A stretch of DNA of 64,000 nucleotides from Anaerocolumna sp. AGMB13025. Lineage in GTDB: Bacteria > Bacillota > Clostridia > Lachnospirales > Lachnospiraceae. The stretch lies in contig NZ_CP121445.1 in assembly GCF_029689925.1 (NCBI RefSeq), forward strand, positions 2,845,001 to 2,909,000. The letters run 5' to 3'. Positions within the stretch are counted from its first letter, which is position 1, and every line of letters begins with the position of its first letter. A program made the position numbers and the translations under genes. This document shows positions 18,923 through 28,382 of the stretch, one piece after another. The notes under the pieces were generated by a model. The model had not been told where the DNA came from. It did not search any database and saw nothing but the letters and a program-made list of their open reading frames with translations.

Positions 18923-20104
18923 ATGGAAATGCAGGAATTTATCACAAAAGCGGAACAGGTCTTAATGCATACTTACAGCAGATACCAAATCGTACTGGAT
19001 AAAGGGGAAGGTGTATACCTTTATGACATCAACGGAAAAAAATACCTGGATTTCGCAGCAGGTATAGCGGTATTTGCCTTAGGTTATGGAAATAGGGAGT
19101 ATAACGAGGCATTAAAGAGCCAGATTGATAAGCTGTTACATACCTCTAATTATTACTACAATGTTCCCACAATTGAAGCAGCAGATAAATTAATTAAAGC
19201 CTCCGGGATGGACCGGGTATTCTTTACTAACAGCGGTACGGAAGCTATTGAGGGAGCTGTAAAGCTTGCCAGAAAATATTATTATAATAAAAAGCATCAT
19301 GCCGGCAGTGAAATCATATCCATGAACCGTTCATTCCACGGCAGAAGTATGGGGGCCTTGTCAATCACCGGACAGCCGAAATACCGTGAAGCTTTTGAAC
19401 CCTTAATCGGTGGAGCTGTTTTTGCGGATTTTAATGATATTAACAGTATAAAGGAAAAAATAACGGATAAAACCTGTGCTGTCATAGTAGAACCAATTCA
19501 GGGGGAAGGCGGTTTGTATCCGGCCAATAAGGAATTTTTAACTGAATTAAGAACCCTATGTGATGAACGGGATATTCTTCTGATTTTTGATGAGATTCAA
19601 TGCGGTATGGGAAGAACCGGAACCATGTTCGCTTATCAGGGCTATGGGGTTAAGCCGGATATCATCACTTGCGCAAAAGCTTTAGGCTGCGGTGTTCCGG
19701 TTGGTGCATTTGCCGCAACGGAAAAAGTTGCCTCTGCTTTTGAACCGGGTGATCATGGTACAACTTACGGCGGTAATCCCTTTGCCGCGGCCGCGGTAAG
19801 CAAAGTATTTGACCTGTTTGAAGCCCTTGAACTCTTAACGAATGTCAATGAAATCTCAGGATATCTGGAAGAAAAATTAGACGAACTTGTTTCAAAATAT
19901 GATTTTATTATTGAAAGAAGAGGAAAAGGTTTGATGCAGGGACTGGAATTTAGTGTACCTGTGAAAGAATATATACTGAAAGCTATGGATAAAGGACTGA
20001 TTATTATAGCTGCAGGAACAAATATTATCCGTTTTGTACCGCCTTTAATTATTACAAAAGCTCATGTGGATGAAATGATAAACCTTTTGGAAAGTATATT
20101 TTAG
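18923..20104 (+). CDS. argD: Acetylornithine aminotransferase
   Basis: ArgD is a class-III PLP aminotransferase that turns N-acetylglutamate semialdehyde into N-acetylornithine. The 393-residue protein shows FTNSGTEAIEGAVKLAR (phosphate binding), the PLP aspartate in IFDEIQCGMGRTG, and the Schiff-base lysine Lys252 in ITCAKALGCG. It follows argB after 30 bases with AAAGGAGG. Its substrate would normally be made by ArgC, whose gene is only a fragment here, so either argC lies elsewhere or the pathway is interrupted. A terminator closes the operon at 20115-20155. Confidence 0.95.
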   Translation: MEMQEFITKAEQVLMHTYSRYQIVLDKGEGVYLYDINGKKYLDFAAGIAVFALGYGNREYNEALKSQIDKLLHTSNYYYNVPTIEAADKLIKASGMDRVFFTNSGTEAIEGAVKLARKYYYNKKHHAGSEIISMNRSFHGRSMGALSITGQPKYREAFEPLIGGAVFADFNDINSIKEKITDKTCAVIVEPIQGEGGLYPANKEFLTELRTLCDERDILLIFDEIQCGMGRTGTMFAYQGYGVKPDIITCAKALGCGVPVGAFAATEKVASAFEPGDHGTTYGGNPFAAAAVSKVFDLFEALELLTNVNEISGYLEEKLDELVSKYDFIIERRGKGLMQGLEFSVPVKEYILKAMDKGLIIIAAGTNIIRFVPPLIITKAHVDEMINLLESIF

Positions 20105-20114
20105 TAATTCGTTT

Positions 20115-20155
20115 AAACCGGTAAGTAATCTGACAGGATTTCATACCGGTTTTTT
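20115..20155 (+). terminator. Terminator of the argJBD operon
   Basis: AAACCGGTA (20115-20123) pairs with TACCGGTTT (20144-20152), followed by TTT. Strong stem with T-run directly after argD. Confidence 0.85.
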
Positions 20156-20495
20156 AATGAAAGGAAAGCACTCTGATTTATCCACGTATATTAAATAATA
20201 GTAGTTCCTCACTCTTTTCTTCAGCAAGTGTATCCTGTTTATAGACATTGTGGATTAGTCGTAACTTTCCTAACACTTAGACGTTTGTTTACAGGCTATA
20301 ACCACAGTTGCCCGTAAAATACTATCCTCTAAAAATCTCAGAAAAATTTCTCTTCGTTAATCTACATAAGTAGTCTGAGTTTTAATGGAAAATTTCTTTC
20401 AGTATGAATATGCTCCTTTTTAATGGCAAAAATATAATTGACGGATTTGGATATTATATGCAGCCGTACGATGAAAATAAAGGTGATTATTAATT
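20156..20495. other. Intergenic region with a 29-codon open frame ahead of the DMT gene
   Basis: Most of the stretch shows nothing. A small frame at 20404-20493 encodes MNMLLFNGKNIIDG and fifteen further residues and stops two bases before the next start. It lacks a ribosome-binding site. It could be a small leader peptide or a gene remnant; I cannot tell. Confidence 0.3.
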
Positions 20496-20930
20496 ATGTT
20501 GGGATGGATTATTGCAATCATATCAGGTGCGTTGATGAGTATCCAAGGAGTATTCAATACGGGAGTAACGAAAGAAACCAGTATTTGGGTGTCTTCATGC
20601 TTTGTACAGTTTACGGCATTTTTAGTATGCCTTGCCGCATGGTTTATAACTGGACGGGAGGGCAGTTTCGGAGCTATTTTAAAAGTGGATAATAAATATA
20701 TGCTATTAGGAGGCGCTTTCGGAGCTTTTATTACTTATACTGTTATAAAAAGCGTGGATACACTTGGACCTGCCAAAGCGATTATGATTATTGTGACTGC
20801 ACAGTTAATTATGGCATATGTAATTGAGCTTTTTGGTATCTTTGGAGTGGAACAAGTAAAGTTCCATTGGCATAAATTAATCGGAGTAGTATTGGTAATA
20901 GGAGGCATCATTACCTTTAAATGGGACTAG
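20496..20930 (+). CDS. Half-size DMT-superfamily membrane protein (DUF606/YdcZ type)
   Basis: The 144-residue protein has five hydrophobic helices and the family features ISGALMSIQGVFNTG at the N-terminus and GLxK-like TLGPAKAIMIIVTAQL in the middle. DUF606 proteins are half-length drug/metabolite-type transporters that pair as homo- or heterodimers. No substrate is known. AAAGGTG at 20479-20485 is the ribosome-binding site. It stands alone between argD and the comEA gene. Confidence 0.8.
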   Translation: MLGWIIAIISGALMSIQGVFNTGVTKETSIWVSSCFVQFTAFLVCLAAWFITGREGSFGAILKVDNKYMLLGGAFGAFITYTVIKSVDTLGPAKAIMIIVTAQLIMAYVIELFGIFGVEQVKFHWHKLIGVVLVIGGIITFKWD

Positions 20931-20975
20931 CTTTCTAACGTTTTTCTTACAATTAAAAATCTTTCGAAATACCTA

Positions 20976-21004
20976 TTGTAATCATACAATATATTAGGTA
21001 GAAT
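20976..21004 (+). promoter_or_regulatory. Putative promoter of the comEA-like gene cluster
   Basis: TTGTAA at 20976-20981 and TAGAAT at 20999-21004 with a 17-base spacer lie about 125 bases upstream of the start at 21130. Confidence 0.4.
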
Positions 21005-21129
21005 AATACTATGCAGGTAAAGTATTGAGGATACGATATTGATGCGGCCTTTTTTATACAGCTTAGGTGAAGTCAGTCAGTTTGAAACTGTCTTCGATTT
21101 CATAAAAGTAGATAAGAAAGGATAAATTT

Positions 21130-21876
21130 ATGAATAATGCAAAATGCTTAAAGACCGGACTTATAATTGTGTTGATTGTTACAGCCGGAGTTCTCTACAG
21201 CTGTCAAAGTGCAAAAGATTCTAAAGTATTGGTGTCCCTTGCAGATCAGACGACAGAGGAAAGATTTACAGAGGAAGAAAGTATCTGGAAGACAGAAGAT
21301 GCTGCAACAGTTGGGGAAGTGACCGGTCAGTCTGATGGCAGATCAGGTGAATCTGGTTTAACAGAATCTGAAAATCATCAGAAACAAAGTAAGAACACAG
21401 TAGAAACACAGGATAGCATTTATGTATATATCTGCGGTGCGGTTAAAAAGCCGGATGTCTATGAAACAGTTCCAGGCACCAGACTGGTAGAGGTTATTAA
21501 ACTGGCAGGAGGGCTGACTCAGGATGCTGCAGGTGAGTATGTGAATCAGGCGGCGATGGTAGCAGACGGAGAACAGATCTATATCCCTGCAAAGGATGAA
21601 GTAAAAGGTACACCTCCAGAGAGCAGTTCCGTCATTATAAGCAGATCAGATGAGGATACTGTTAAACCGAATAGCAGTTCCGGTAAAGTCAATATTAACA
21701 AAGCTTCCCAGGAAGAATTAATGACCTTACCCGGTATCGGAGAAGCCAAATCGGCTGATATCATAGCTTACAGGCAGGAACATGGCGGTTTTAAGAGCAT
21801 AGAAGAAATTAAAAATATAAGCGGAATAAAAAATTCCGTTTTTAATAAAATCAGTGACAGGATTAATGTGGAATAG
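21130..21876 (+). CDS. comEA: ComEA-like DNA-binding lipoprotein (SLBB plus helix-hairpin-helix)
   Basis: The 248-residue protein starts with a hydrophobic segment ending in a possible lipobox (LYSC, near residue 25), then an acidic Ser/Thr/Glu-rich linker. Residues about 95-155 (YVYICGAVKKPDVYETVPG...AMVADGEQIYIP) form an SLBB domain and residues 184-248 two helix-hairpin-helix motifs (VNINKASQEELMTLPGIG, then FKSIEEIKNISGI). This is the ComEA layout, which binds incoming double-stranded DNA outside the membrane. ComEC is encoded 3 kb downstream with a two-component pair and a GerMN lipoprotein between. AGAAAGGA precedes the ATG. Confidence 0.88.
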   Translation: MNNAKCLKTGLIIVLIVTAGVLYSCQSAKDSKVLVSLADQTTEERFTEEESIWKTEDAATVGEVTGQSDGRSGESGLTESENHQKQSKNTVETQDSIYVYICGAVKKPDVYETVPGTRLVEVIKLAGGLTQDAAGEYVNQAAMVADGEQIYIPAKDEVKGTPPESSSVIISRSDEDTVKPNSSSGKVNINKASQEELMTLPGIGEAKSADIIAYRQEHGGFKSIEEIKNISGIKNSVFNKISDRINVE

Positions 21877-21923
21877 GCTGTTACAGCTTAGGAAATTTAA
21901 CTTTGGAAAAATTAGGATGGGTG

Positions 21924-22616
21924 ATGAATGTGGGAAAGAAAGTTCTCGTTGTTGATGATGAAAAATTAATTGTAAAAGGAATCCGTTTCAGCTTAGAACA
22001 AGACGGTATGGAAGTGGATTGTGCATATGACGGTGAAGAAGCCCTAGAGGCTGCCAAAAAGAAAGAATATGATGTGGTATTATTGGATGTTATGCTTCCT
22101 AAGATGACCGGGTTTGAAGTATGCCAGCAGATCAGGGAATTTTCGAATATGCCTATTATTATGCTGACAGCCAAAGGTGATGACATGGATAAGATTCTGG
22201 GGTTAGAATACGGTGCGGATGATTATATTACGAAGCCATTTAATATACTGGAGGTAAAAGCCCGTATAAAGGCAATTATGCGCAGAAGTTCCAAAAAGTC
22301 TTCAGAGACCCAGGCTAAAGTCATCAAGTTTGAGGATCTTAAAATCGATTGCGAGAGCAGACGGGTTTATGTCAATAATAAAGAAGTTAATTTAACAGCG
22401 AAGGAATTCGATTTACTGGAGTTATTAATATTCAATCCCAATAAAGTATATAGCCGTGAAAATTTACTCAATATAGTATGGGGATATGACTATCCTGGTG
22501 ACGTAAGAACAGTGGACGTACACATCCGTAGATTACGTGAAAAGATTGAAGATAATCCTAGTGAGCCAAAATATATACATACAAAATGGGGTGTTGGCTA
22601 TTTTTTCCAAGATTAA
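21924..22616 (+). CDS. OmpR/PhoB-family response regulator
   Basis: Residues 4-120 are a receiver domain (VVDDEKLIVKG; phosphoacceptor Asp55 in VVLLDVMLPKMTG; Lys in TKPFN) and residues about 130-230 a winged-helix DNA-binding domain with TAKEFDLLELL and RTVDVHIRRLREKIE. The kinase gene overlaps its end, so the two form a two-component system. Start choice is uncertain: a TTG at 21903 with a weak AGGA is possible, while AGGATGGG lies near the ATG at 21924. It follows comEA after 47 bases. The regulon is unknown. Confidence 0.93.
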   Translation: MNVGKKVLVVDDEKLIVKGIRFSLEQDGMEVDCAYDGEEALEAAKKKEYDVVLLDVMLPKMTGFEVCQQIREFSNMPIIMLTAKGDDMDKILGLEYGADDYITKPFNILEVKARIKAIMRRSSKKSSETQAKVIKFEDLKIDCESRRVYVNNKEVNLTAKEFDLLELLIFNPNKVYSRENLLNIVWGYDYPGDVRTVDVHIRRLREKIEDNPSEPKYIHTKWGVGYFFQD

Positions 22617-24036
22617 ATCAAAATTATGGTTTTTAAAAAGTATGAGAGTGCATTCTTTATTTGCACTCTTCTTAATTGGTATTCTGCCTATTCTGTTTTT
22701 TACCTGGGAAATGGTGAGTACCTATAATTCAACAGCGCTAAATCAGAGGAAGAATGATATGCAAAGCCAAGGAAGTTCTCTGGCTAATCTGCTTATTTCC
22801 TCTGGTTATTTTGGTGACCCTTCCGTTGAAGAAGTTAATACGGAATTATCCCGTATTGCCAATATCTATGATGGAAGAATTCTTGTTATTGACAGCAAAC
22901 TAAATATATTAAAAGATACTTACGGAATCGAAGACGGTAATACCATTATTTCAGAAGATGTAATTAAGTGTCTTCGCGGAACCAGCAACAGTATCTATCA
23001 GAATAAGCAGGGTAATTACATTGAGATGACCCTGCCGATAACCCATAATAATACCAAGGACATTGTGGGTGTTATCCTACTGAACTTTTCCATAAAAAAT
23101 ATTAACTCCATATCGGTGGTGTTATCTCAAAAGGCTTCTATACTCTTTTTAACAACTGCCATTCTGATTTTTGTATATGCCTTTTTTTATTCCGGAGTAT
23201 TCACAAAACCTTTTAACAATCTAAAGAAAGCAATCGGACATCTTACAGAAGGTTATATGGATGAAGAAGTAAAAGTTGAGGGCTTTTATGAAGTCGGGCA
23301 GATTTCCAATTCCTTAAATCAGATGCTTTTGCGTATCAAAAACCTGGAGAGGTCAAGACAGGAATTTGTATCGAATGTATCCCACGAACTAAAGACTCCT
23401 ATAACTTCCATAAAGGTATTAGCCGATTCTCTTATTATGCAGGAAAATGTACCACCGGAATTATACAGGGAATTCTTAGTTGATATTACAGAGGAAATCG
23501 AAAGGGAGAATAAAATAATAACAGATCTTTTGTCTTTAGTAAAACTGGATAAGACAGCCAGTGAAATGAACATAACCTCAATAAAAATCAACGATCTGCT
23601 GGAACTGGTCTTAAAAAGACTTCGGCCTATTGCTAAAAAGAATAATATTGAATTAATTTATGAAAGTTTCCGTCCTGTCATTGCTGAAGTGGACGAAGTG
23701 AAATTATCCCTTGCCCTTTCTAATTTAATCGAAAATGCAATTAAATATAATGTGGAGGACGGCTGGGTAAGAGTTTCACTGAATGCAGACCATAAGTATT
23801 TTTATGTTAAAGTAATGGATTCCGGAATTGGTATTCCCGAAGAGGCACAGGATTTTATCTTTGACCGTTTCTTCCGGGTGGATAAGGCCCGTTCCAGAGG
23901 AACAGGCGGTACCGGACTGGGGTTGTCCATAACGAAAAATGCCGTTCATATGCATAAAGGGGCTATTAAAGTATTCAGTAAAGAAAATGAAGGTACCACC
24001 TTTACTGTCAGGGTACCGATTAACTATATTGCTTAA
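22591..24036 (+). CDS. Membrane sensor histidine kinase
   Basis: Roughly 481 residues. Transmembrane helices at about 22-40 and 180-203 flank an extracytoplasmic domain of about 140 residues, followed by HAMP, HisKA with phosphorylated His265 (SNVSHELKTPITS), and HATPase motifs N (LIENAIKYN), G1 (DSGIGIP) and G2 (GTGLGLSI). It phosphorylates the regulator encoded just upstream. The N-terminus is ambiguous: no ATG has a ribosome-binding site, and the best candidates are GTG 22591 or TTG 22594 behind GGGG, overlapping the regulator gene by about 25 bases. This PhoR/WalK-like layout often senses envelope state; the signal is not predictable. Confidence 0.92.
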   Translation: MLAIFSKIKSKLWFLKSMRVHSLFALFLIGILPILFFTWEMVSTYNSTALNQRKNDMQSQGSSLANLLISSGYFGDPSVEEVNTELSRIANIYDGRILVIDSKLNILKDTYGIEDGNTIISEDVIKCLRGTSNSIYQNKQGNYIEMTLPITHNNTKDIVGVILLNFSIKNINSISVVLSQKASILFLTTAILIFVYAFFYSGVFTKPFNNLKKAIGHLTEGYMDEEVKVEGFYEVGQISNSLNQMLLRIKNLERSRQEFVSNVSHELKTPITSIKVLADSLIMQENVPPELYREFLVDITEEIERENKIITDLLSLVKLDKTASEMNITSIKINDLLELVLKRLRPIAKKNNIELIYESFRPVIAEVDEVKLSLALSNLIENAIKYNVEDGWVRVSLNADHKYFYVKVMDSGIGIPEEAQDFIFDRFFRVDKARSRGTGGTGLGLSITKNAVHMHKGAIKVFSKENEGTTFTVRVPINYIA

Positions 24037-24128
24037 ATAACAATAAAACTAGTATTGGAAGAAAGTATACGGGGATTTTTAAAGACGATCCCCGGCAGTA
24101 AATAAAATATGACTGATAGGAGCAGACT

Positions 24129-25106
24129 ATGAAGGAATCTGAGATTAAATATAAAAAGAATAAATTAAATATCATATCTTTGGTTGTATTCCTGATCATA
24201 GCGGTCCTCTTAGGCGGCTGCAGTTCAAAAGATGAGGATAAGGATAAGAATAAAACCGAAGAATCAAAATATTATGTCTATTATATAGATAAAAATGAAA
24301 CGAAAATAGTGGGAGAGCCATATAAACCTGTGTCCGCTGATAAAGAAGAATTGGTGAAAGAATACTTTAAGGCTTTGAGTAAGGAACCAAAAGATATTAA
24401 TTTAAAATCTTCAAAACCGGAAGAACTGAAAGTGAAAAAAGTTAAATTTAACGAAGATAATGGACTCAGCATAGATTTTAATTCAGCTTATGATGATCTG
24501 ACAGGGGTAACTGAGGTTTTATTCCGTGCCTGTGTTGTTAAAACCTTATGCCAGATTGACGGAGTGGACGATGTGGAATTTTATGTAGAAGGTCAGCCTC
24601 TGGCAGGTTTAAATGATCAGCCCATCAGTTTTATGAAGGCTACGGACTTTATAGATGGTACCAGTGCGGAGAATGTGTATGTAACCGTTTATTTTGCCAA
24701 TGAAAAAGGTAATAAATTAGTAGCAACCAACTTAAAAATACCTATGTATGACAGTAATATATCAGTTGAAAAATTAATATTGGCAAGCTTGATTGACGGT
24801 CCCAAAGATATTAAGAATATTGATGATAAGGTTCAAAAGACAATACCGGACGGAACAAATTTAATTGATGCCTCCACAAAGGACGGAATTTGTTATGTTA
24901 ACTTTAATGAAGATTTTCTTAATAAATTATCCGGTATTAAGGATGAAGTTGTAATCTATTCCGTGGTAAATTCCCTGGTGGAACTTTCCACGATTAATAA
25001 GGTTCAATTCCTGATTAACGGAGAAACGAAGAAATCTTACCGGGAAGGGCTCACTTTTGATGGACTTTTTGAACGGAATCTGGAGCTGATAGAAGGGAGC
25101 AAGTGA
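24129..25106 (+). CDS. GerMN-domain lipoprotein
   Basis: The 325-residue protein has a lipoprotein signal peptide with LGGC (Cys31), a charged linker, and two GerMN-like repeats (about 50-165 and 180-310) marked by paired segments such as VKEYFKALSKEP / VEKLILASLIDGP and LSIDFNSAYDDL / CYVNFNEDFLN. GerMN domains occur in spore germination and envelope proteins and are often encoded beside PhoP/PhoR-like systems. Its stop codon overlaps the comEC start by one base, so the two are translationally coupled. Ligand unknown. Confidence 0.87.
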   Translation: MKESEIKYKKNKLNIISLVVFLIIAVLLGGCSSKDEDKDKNKTEESKYYVYYIDKNETKIVGEPYKPVSADKEELVKEYFKALSKEPKDINLKSSKPEELKVKKVKFNEDNGLSIDFNSAYDDLTGVTEVLFRACVVKTLCQIDGVDDVEFYVEGQPLAGLNDQPISFMKATDFIDGTSAENVYVTVYFANEKGNKLVATNLKIPMYDSNISVEKLILASLIDGPKDIKNIDDKVQKTIPDGTNLIDASTKDGICYVNFNEDFLNKLSGIKDEVVIYSVVNSLVELSTINKVQFLINGETKKSYREGLTFDGLFERNLELIEGSK

Positions 25107-27619
25107 TGAATATTAGAAGACCCCTTGTGTGGATTTTAGCTGCATATTTAGCGGGTTTAGCAATGTATAGAGTCGGATTTAACTGGATTCTTTTACTCGG
25201 CATTATATGTATGTTATTGATTCTTATCTGGATGTGGTTACCGGTTGTTAACCGGAGAAAAAAGTTTAGATATTATTACTTTCTCCTATTCTTACCATTT
25301 ATGTTTCTTCTGGGTCATGTCCGAATGAATCTGGTTTTAACCGGTAATGCTCTGGATAAAGCCTTTGAAATTGAGATAAAAGGTGATGTGACCGGACAAT
25401 TGGCGATGATTCAGGATAAAGGTGAATATCTGGTACTTACCTTAATCAATAATTCGATTATGCTAAAGCAGGAACAACGAAATAATAATCAGTTCATTTC
25501 TATCCAGACTAAGCAAACCCAGACTAAGCAAACCCAGACTAAACAACAAAATATATATTATAGTAAAAAATTAACAATCTATACTTCTTCTAAAAACCAA
25601 TATAAAATTGGTAATATCTTAACAATATCAGGAAAAATCAAAAAATTCCAAAAAGCTTCAAATCCCGGTCAGTTCAATGAATACCTGTACAATAAGATGC
25701 TTCAGATTGATTATAAAGTAAATGCAGATTCAATCAGTCTTATCGATGAGGATTATAAAACGTTTAATCAGATGTTACATACCATAAAGGAGCGGTTTCT
25801 CCATATATATCAGCAGATACTTCCGTCAAAAAATGCTGGAATTCTATCTGCCATGATCCTTGGAGATGTGTCTTTTTTAGAACCGGATATGAAAGAACTG
25901 TACCAACAAAGCGGCATATCACATATACTGGCTATTTCGGGACTGCATATATCTTTGCTGGGGTTAAGTCTTTACCGGTTATTACGCCGTTTACATGTGC
26001 CTGCCTTTTTCAATGGGGTAATATCCATATTTATTATATGTTCATATGGTATCCTGACTAACTTTAGCGTATCTACTAACAGGGCAGTAGTTATGCTAAT
26101 TGTTTTCATGACAGCAGGAGTAGTAGGAAGAACGTATGACTTATTATCCGCCACTGCGTTAAGTGGTCTCATTATATTAATCCAATCACCACTCCAAATA
26201 ATAAATGCCGGTTTCCTGCTTTCATTTGGAGCAATTATTGGTATGGCTCTTCTAAATCCTATTCTAGCACTTTTATTTCCCTTGAAAAGTAAGTTATGGG
26301 AAGGTCTGAAAACAAGCATCAGTATTCAGATTATTACACTTCCCATTATTCTTTATTTTTTTTATGAAATCCCAACCTATTCTATTATGATCAATATGAT
26401 TATTCTGCCAAGTTCTGCAATAATTATTTTATTGGCAATTTTAGCAGGAACCTGTGCATGTATCTGGCTTCCACTGGGTAGCTTTTTAATAGGAGGAGTG
26501 CATTATCTCCTAAACTTTTATGAAGGGGTATGCAAATTAGCGGCTAAAATGCCGGGAAGGACGTTGCTGATTGGACGTCCGGAGGCTTTTCGTATCATAG
26601 CGTACTATTCAATTGTGGTCTTGCTTATTCTCTTCTATAAGAGATTAAACCGTAAGTGCTATATTCTACTGTTGTCGTTTCTGCTTATCATCTTTGTTAA
26701 ACCCAATGATCTTAGTTTAAAGGTCGAGTTTCTTGATGTAGGTCAGGGTGATGGAATAGTTATGTCTACGCCTGCGAAAACTACTTATTTAATTGACGGC
26801 GGCAGCAGTGATGTGTCAAAGGTAGGTATATACCGTCTGAAACCGTATCTGAAAGTAAATGGCATTGGATATATAGATTATGCTGTTGTAACGCATATGG
26901 ATTCAGACCATATATCCGGTATGAAGGAATTAATGGAGGCAATGGAAGACAGGAACACAAAATATTTAAAGAAATCAAAACAAGCGGGTAAACCGGAAAG
27001 CTATAAAGGTAATATTGTTATCAGAAATCTGATTCTCCCGGATATTCTGGAAAAGGATGATACCTATAAGGAATTTGAAGCACTCGCCCTGTCAAAAGGT
27101 ATAAACGTGCTATATATCAAAAAGGGTGATACGATAAATGACGGAGAGGTAAGGATTACCTGCCTTCATCCCAATGCAGATGTTGGTTATAATTCCAGGA
27201 ATGCTTATTCTACTGTGCTTAGTGTAACTTACAAAGACTTTAATTTACTTCTGACCGGTGACCTTGAGGAAGAGGGAGAAACTTTGGTAGTGAATGAATT
27301 AAAGAAACTGACAGAGAAACCCTATGCTACTGACAGCAAAATAAATAAATATAACCAGCCAGCCCAAAAGTATGATATATTAAAAGTTGCCCACCACGGC
27401 TCTAATAATTCCACCTTCGAAGAATTTCTTAAACTGGTGGAACCAATGTATTCTATAATCTCCTGTGGTAAAGGCAACAGTTACGGGCATCCGGGGAAAG
27501 AGCTGTTAAACCGGTTAAATCAGATAGACAGTGATGTTATAATCACCTATGAAAGTGGTGCGGTCGCAGTGAAAACAGATGGGATGAGAATGGAGATAAA
27601 GGAATATGTGGAGGATTAG
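25106..27619 (+). CDS. comEC: ComEC/Rec2-family DNA internalisation channel
   Basis: The 837-residue protein has an N-terminal DUF4131 region with early transmembrane helices and an OB-like segment (about 85-215), a competence domain with many helices (about 230-500; signature SHILAISGLHISLLGL), and a C-terminal metallo-beta-lactamase domain (about 545-830) with THMDSDH, LLTGDLEEEGE and AHHGSNNST. In naturally competent bacteria ComEC passes single-stranded DNA through the membrane. Length and domain order are complete. An in-frame 15-bp triplet at 25505-25549 encodes a QTKQT repeat in the extracytoplasmic part. Start at ATG 25106 or GTG 25103, both after GAAGGGAG. Confidence 0.93.
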   Translation: MNIRRPLVWILAAYLAGLAMYRVGFNWILLLGIICMLLILIWMWLPVVNRRKKFRYYYFLLFLPFMFLLGHVRMNLVLTGNALDKAFEIEIKGDVTGQLAMIQDKGEYLVLTLINNSIMLKQEQRNNNQFISIQTKQTQTKQTQTKQQNIYYSKKLTIYTSSKNQYKIGNILTISGKIKKFQKASNPGQFNEYLYNKMLQIDYKVNADSISLIDEDYKTFNQMLHTIKERFLHIYQQILPSKNAGILSAMILGDVSFLEPDMKELYQQSGISHILAISGLHISLLGLSLYRLLRRLHVPAFFNGVISIFIICSYGILTNFSVSTNRAVVMLIVFMTAGVVGRTYDLLSATALSGLIILIQSPLQIINAGFLLSFGAIIGMALLNPILALLFPLKSKLWEGLKTSISIQIITLPIILYFFYEIPTYSIMINMIILPSSAIIILLAILAGTCACIWLPLGSFLIGGVHYLLNFYEGVCKLAAKMPGRTLLIGRPEAFRIIAYYSIVVLLILFYKRLNRKCYILLLSFLLIIFVKPNDLSLKVEFLDVGQGDGIVMSTPAKTTYLIDGGSSDVSKVGIYRLKPYLKVNGIGYIDYAVVTHMDSDHISGMKELMEAMEDRNTKYLKKSKQAGKPESYKGNIVIRNLILPDILEKDDTYKEFEALALSKGINVLYIKKGDTINDGEVRITCLHPNADVGYNSRNAYSTVLSVTYKDFNLLLTGDLEEEGETLVVNELKKLTEKPYATDSKINKYNQPAQKYDILKVAHHGSNNSTFEEFLKLVEPMYSIISCGKGNSYGHPGKELLNRLNQIDSDVIITYESGAVAVKTDGMRMEIKEYVED
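25505..25549 (+). repeat. comEC: 15-bp in-frame tandem repeat inside comEC
   Basis: CAGACTAAGCAAACC-like units start at 25505, 25520 and 25535, giving a Gln/Thr/Lys repeat that keeps the frame. It is probably a polymorphic linker within the DUF4131 region. Confidence 0.75.
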
Positions 27620-27629
27620 TTGATTAAAA

Positions 27630-27745
27630 TCAGAATTGAATGAATTATTCGAATTACTATTAGTATTGATTAAAATACTATCAGAACTAATCGAATTTAT
27701 GCCAGAACTAATTGAATTAATATCAGAATGAATTAATTAATATCA
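27630..27745. repeat. Degenerate GAATTAAT-rich repeats between comEC and the sigma gene
   Basis: Words such as AGAACTAAT(C/T)GAATT, CAGAAT(T)GAATGAATTA and AATATCAG recur several times in about 115 bases. No gene or clear terminator is visible. The origin may be slippage or local duplication. Confidence 0.5.
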
Positions 27746-27868
27746 GTAAGATGAAAAGAAATAAAATAAAAAAAATATATAATCTTGAAGTAATTTAATA
27801 AGGTATCTCGTTATATTATATGAAAGGTCATTCATGAACTTATAAAACTAGACTGCAGTGACAAGGAG

Positions 27869-28378
27869 GTGGAAAAAATCAATTGCGATAAGTATTTGGA
27901 ACATTTAATTGATGCATATGGGGATTTGGTTTTTTCCATTTGCTATAAGCTGGTGCAAAGTTATTTTGATGCAGAAGATCTGACCCAGGATACATTTTTA
28001 GCAGCGTATAAGAATCTGCATACCTTTGACGGGAAAAATGAAAAAGCCTGGGTGTGCCGGATCGCAACCAATAAGAGCCTGGATTACATAAAAAGGGCCG
28101 GAAGAAAGGTAATACCCACAGAGGATGCATATTTTAATGAAGTTCTAAGTAAGGAACCAACGCCAGAACAAAGTGTATTGGAAACGGATGTGAAACAGGA
28201 ACTATACGATATTTGCAGTCAATTAAAACCGCCCTACCAGGAAATAGCCCTGGACTATTTTTATTATGAAAAAGATATTTCTGAACTTGTAAACAAAAGC
28301 GGAAAAAATGTAAAAACAATACAAACACAGGTATACCGTACGAAAATTATGTTAAGAAAATTATGGAGAAGGGAGTAA
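27869..28378 (+). CDS. ECF-type sigma factor
   Basis: This 169-residue protein has sigma region 2 (LIDAYGDLVFSICYKL...AEDLTQDTFLAAYKNL, then WVCRIATNKSLDYIK) and region 4 (LKPPYQEIALDYFYYEKDISELV...QVYRTKIMLRKLW), with no region 1 or 3, as in extracytoplasmic-function factors. It should direct RNA polymerase to a small envelope-stress regulon. The frame opens with a GTG at 27869 that lies inside the perfect AAGGAGGTG site, so the true initiation codon is doubtful: an ATC at 27878 has ideal spacing, and TTG 27896 is the next standard option. The next gene, five bases on, encodes a likely anti-sigma factor. Confidence 0.88.
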   Translation: MEKINCDKYLEHLIDAYGDLVFSICYKLVQSYFDAEDLTQDTFLAAYKNLHTFDGKNEKAWVCRIATNKSLDYIKRAGRKVIPTEDAYFNEVLSKEPTPEQSVLETDVKQELYDICSQLKPPYQEIALDYFYYEKDISELVNKSGKNVKTIQTQVYRTKIMLRKLWRRE

Positions 28379-28382
28379 TGAT

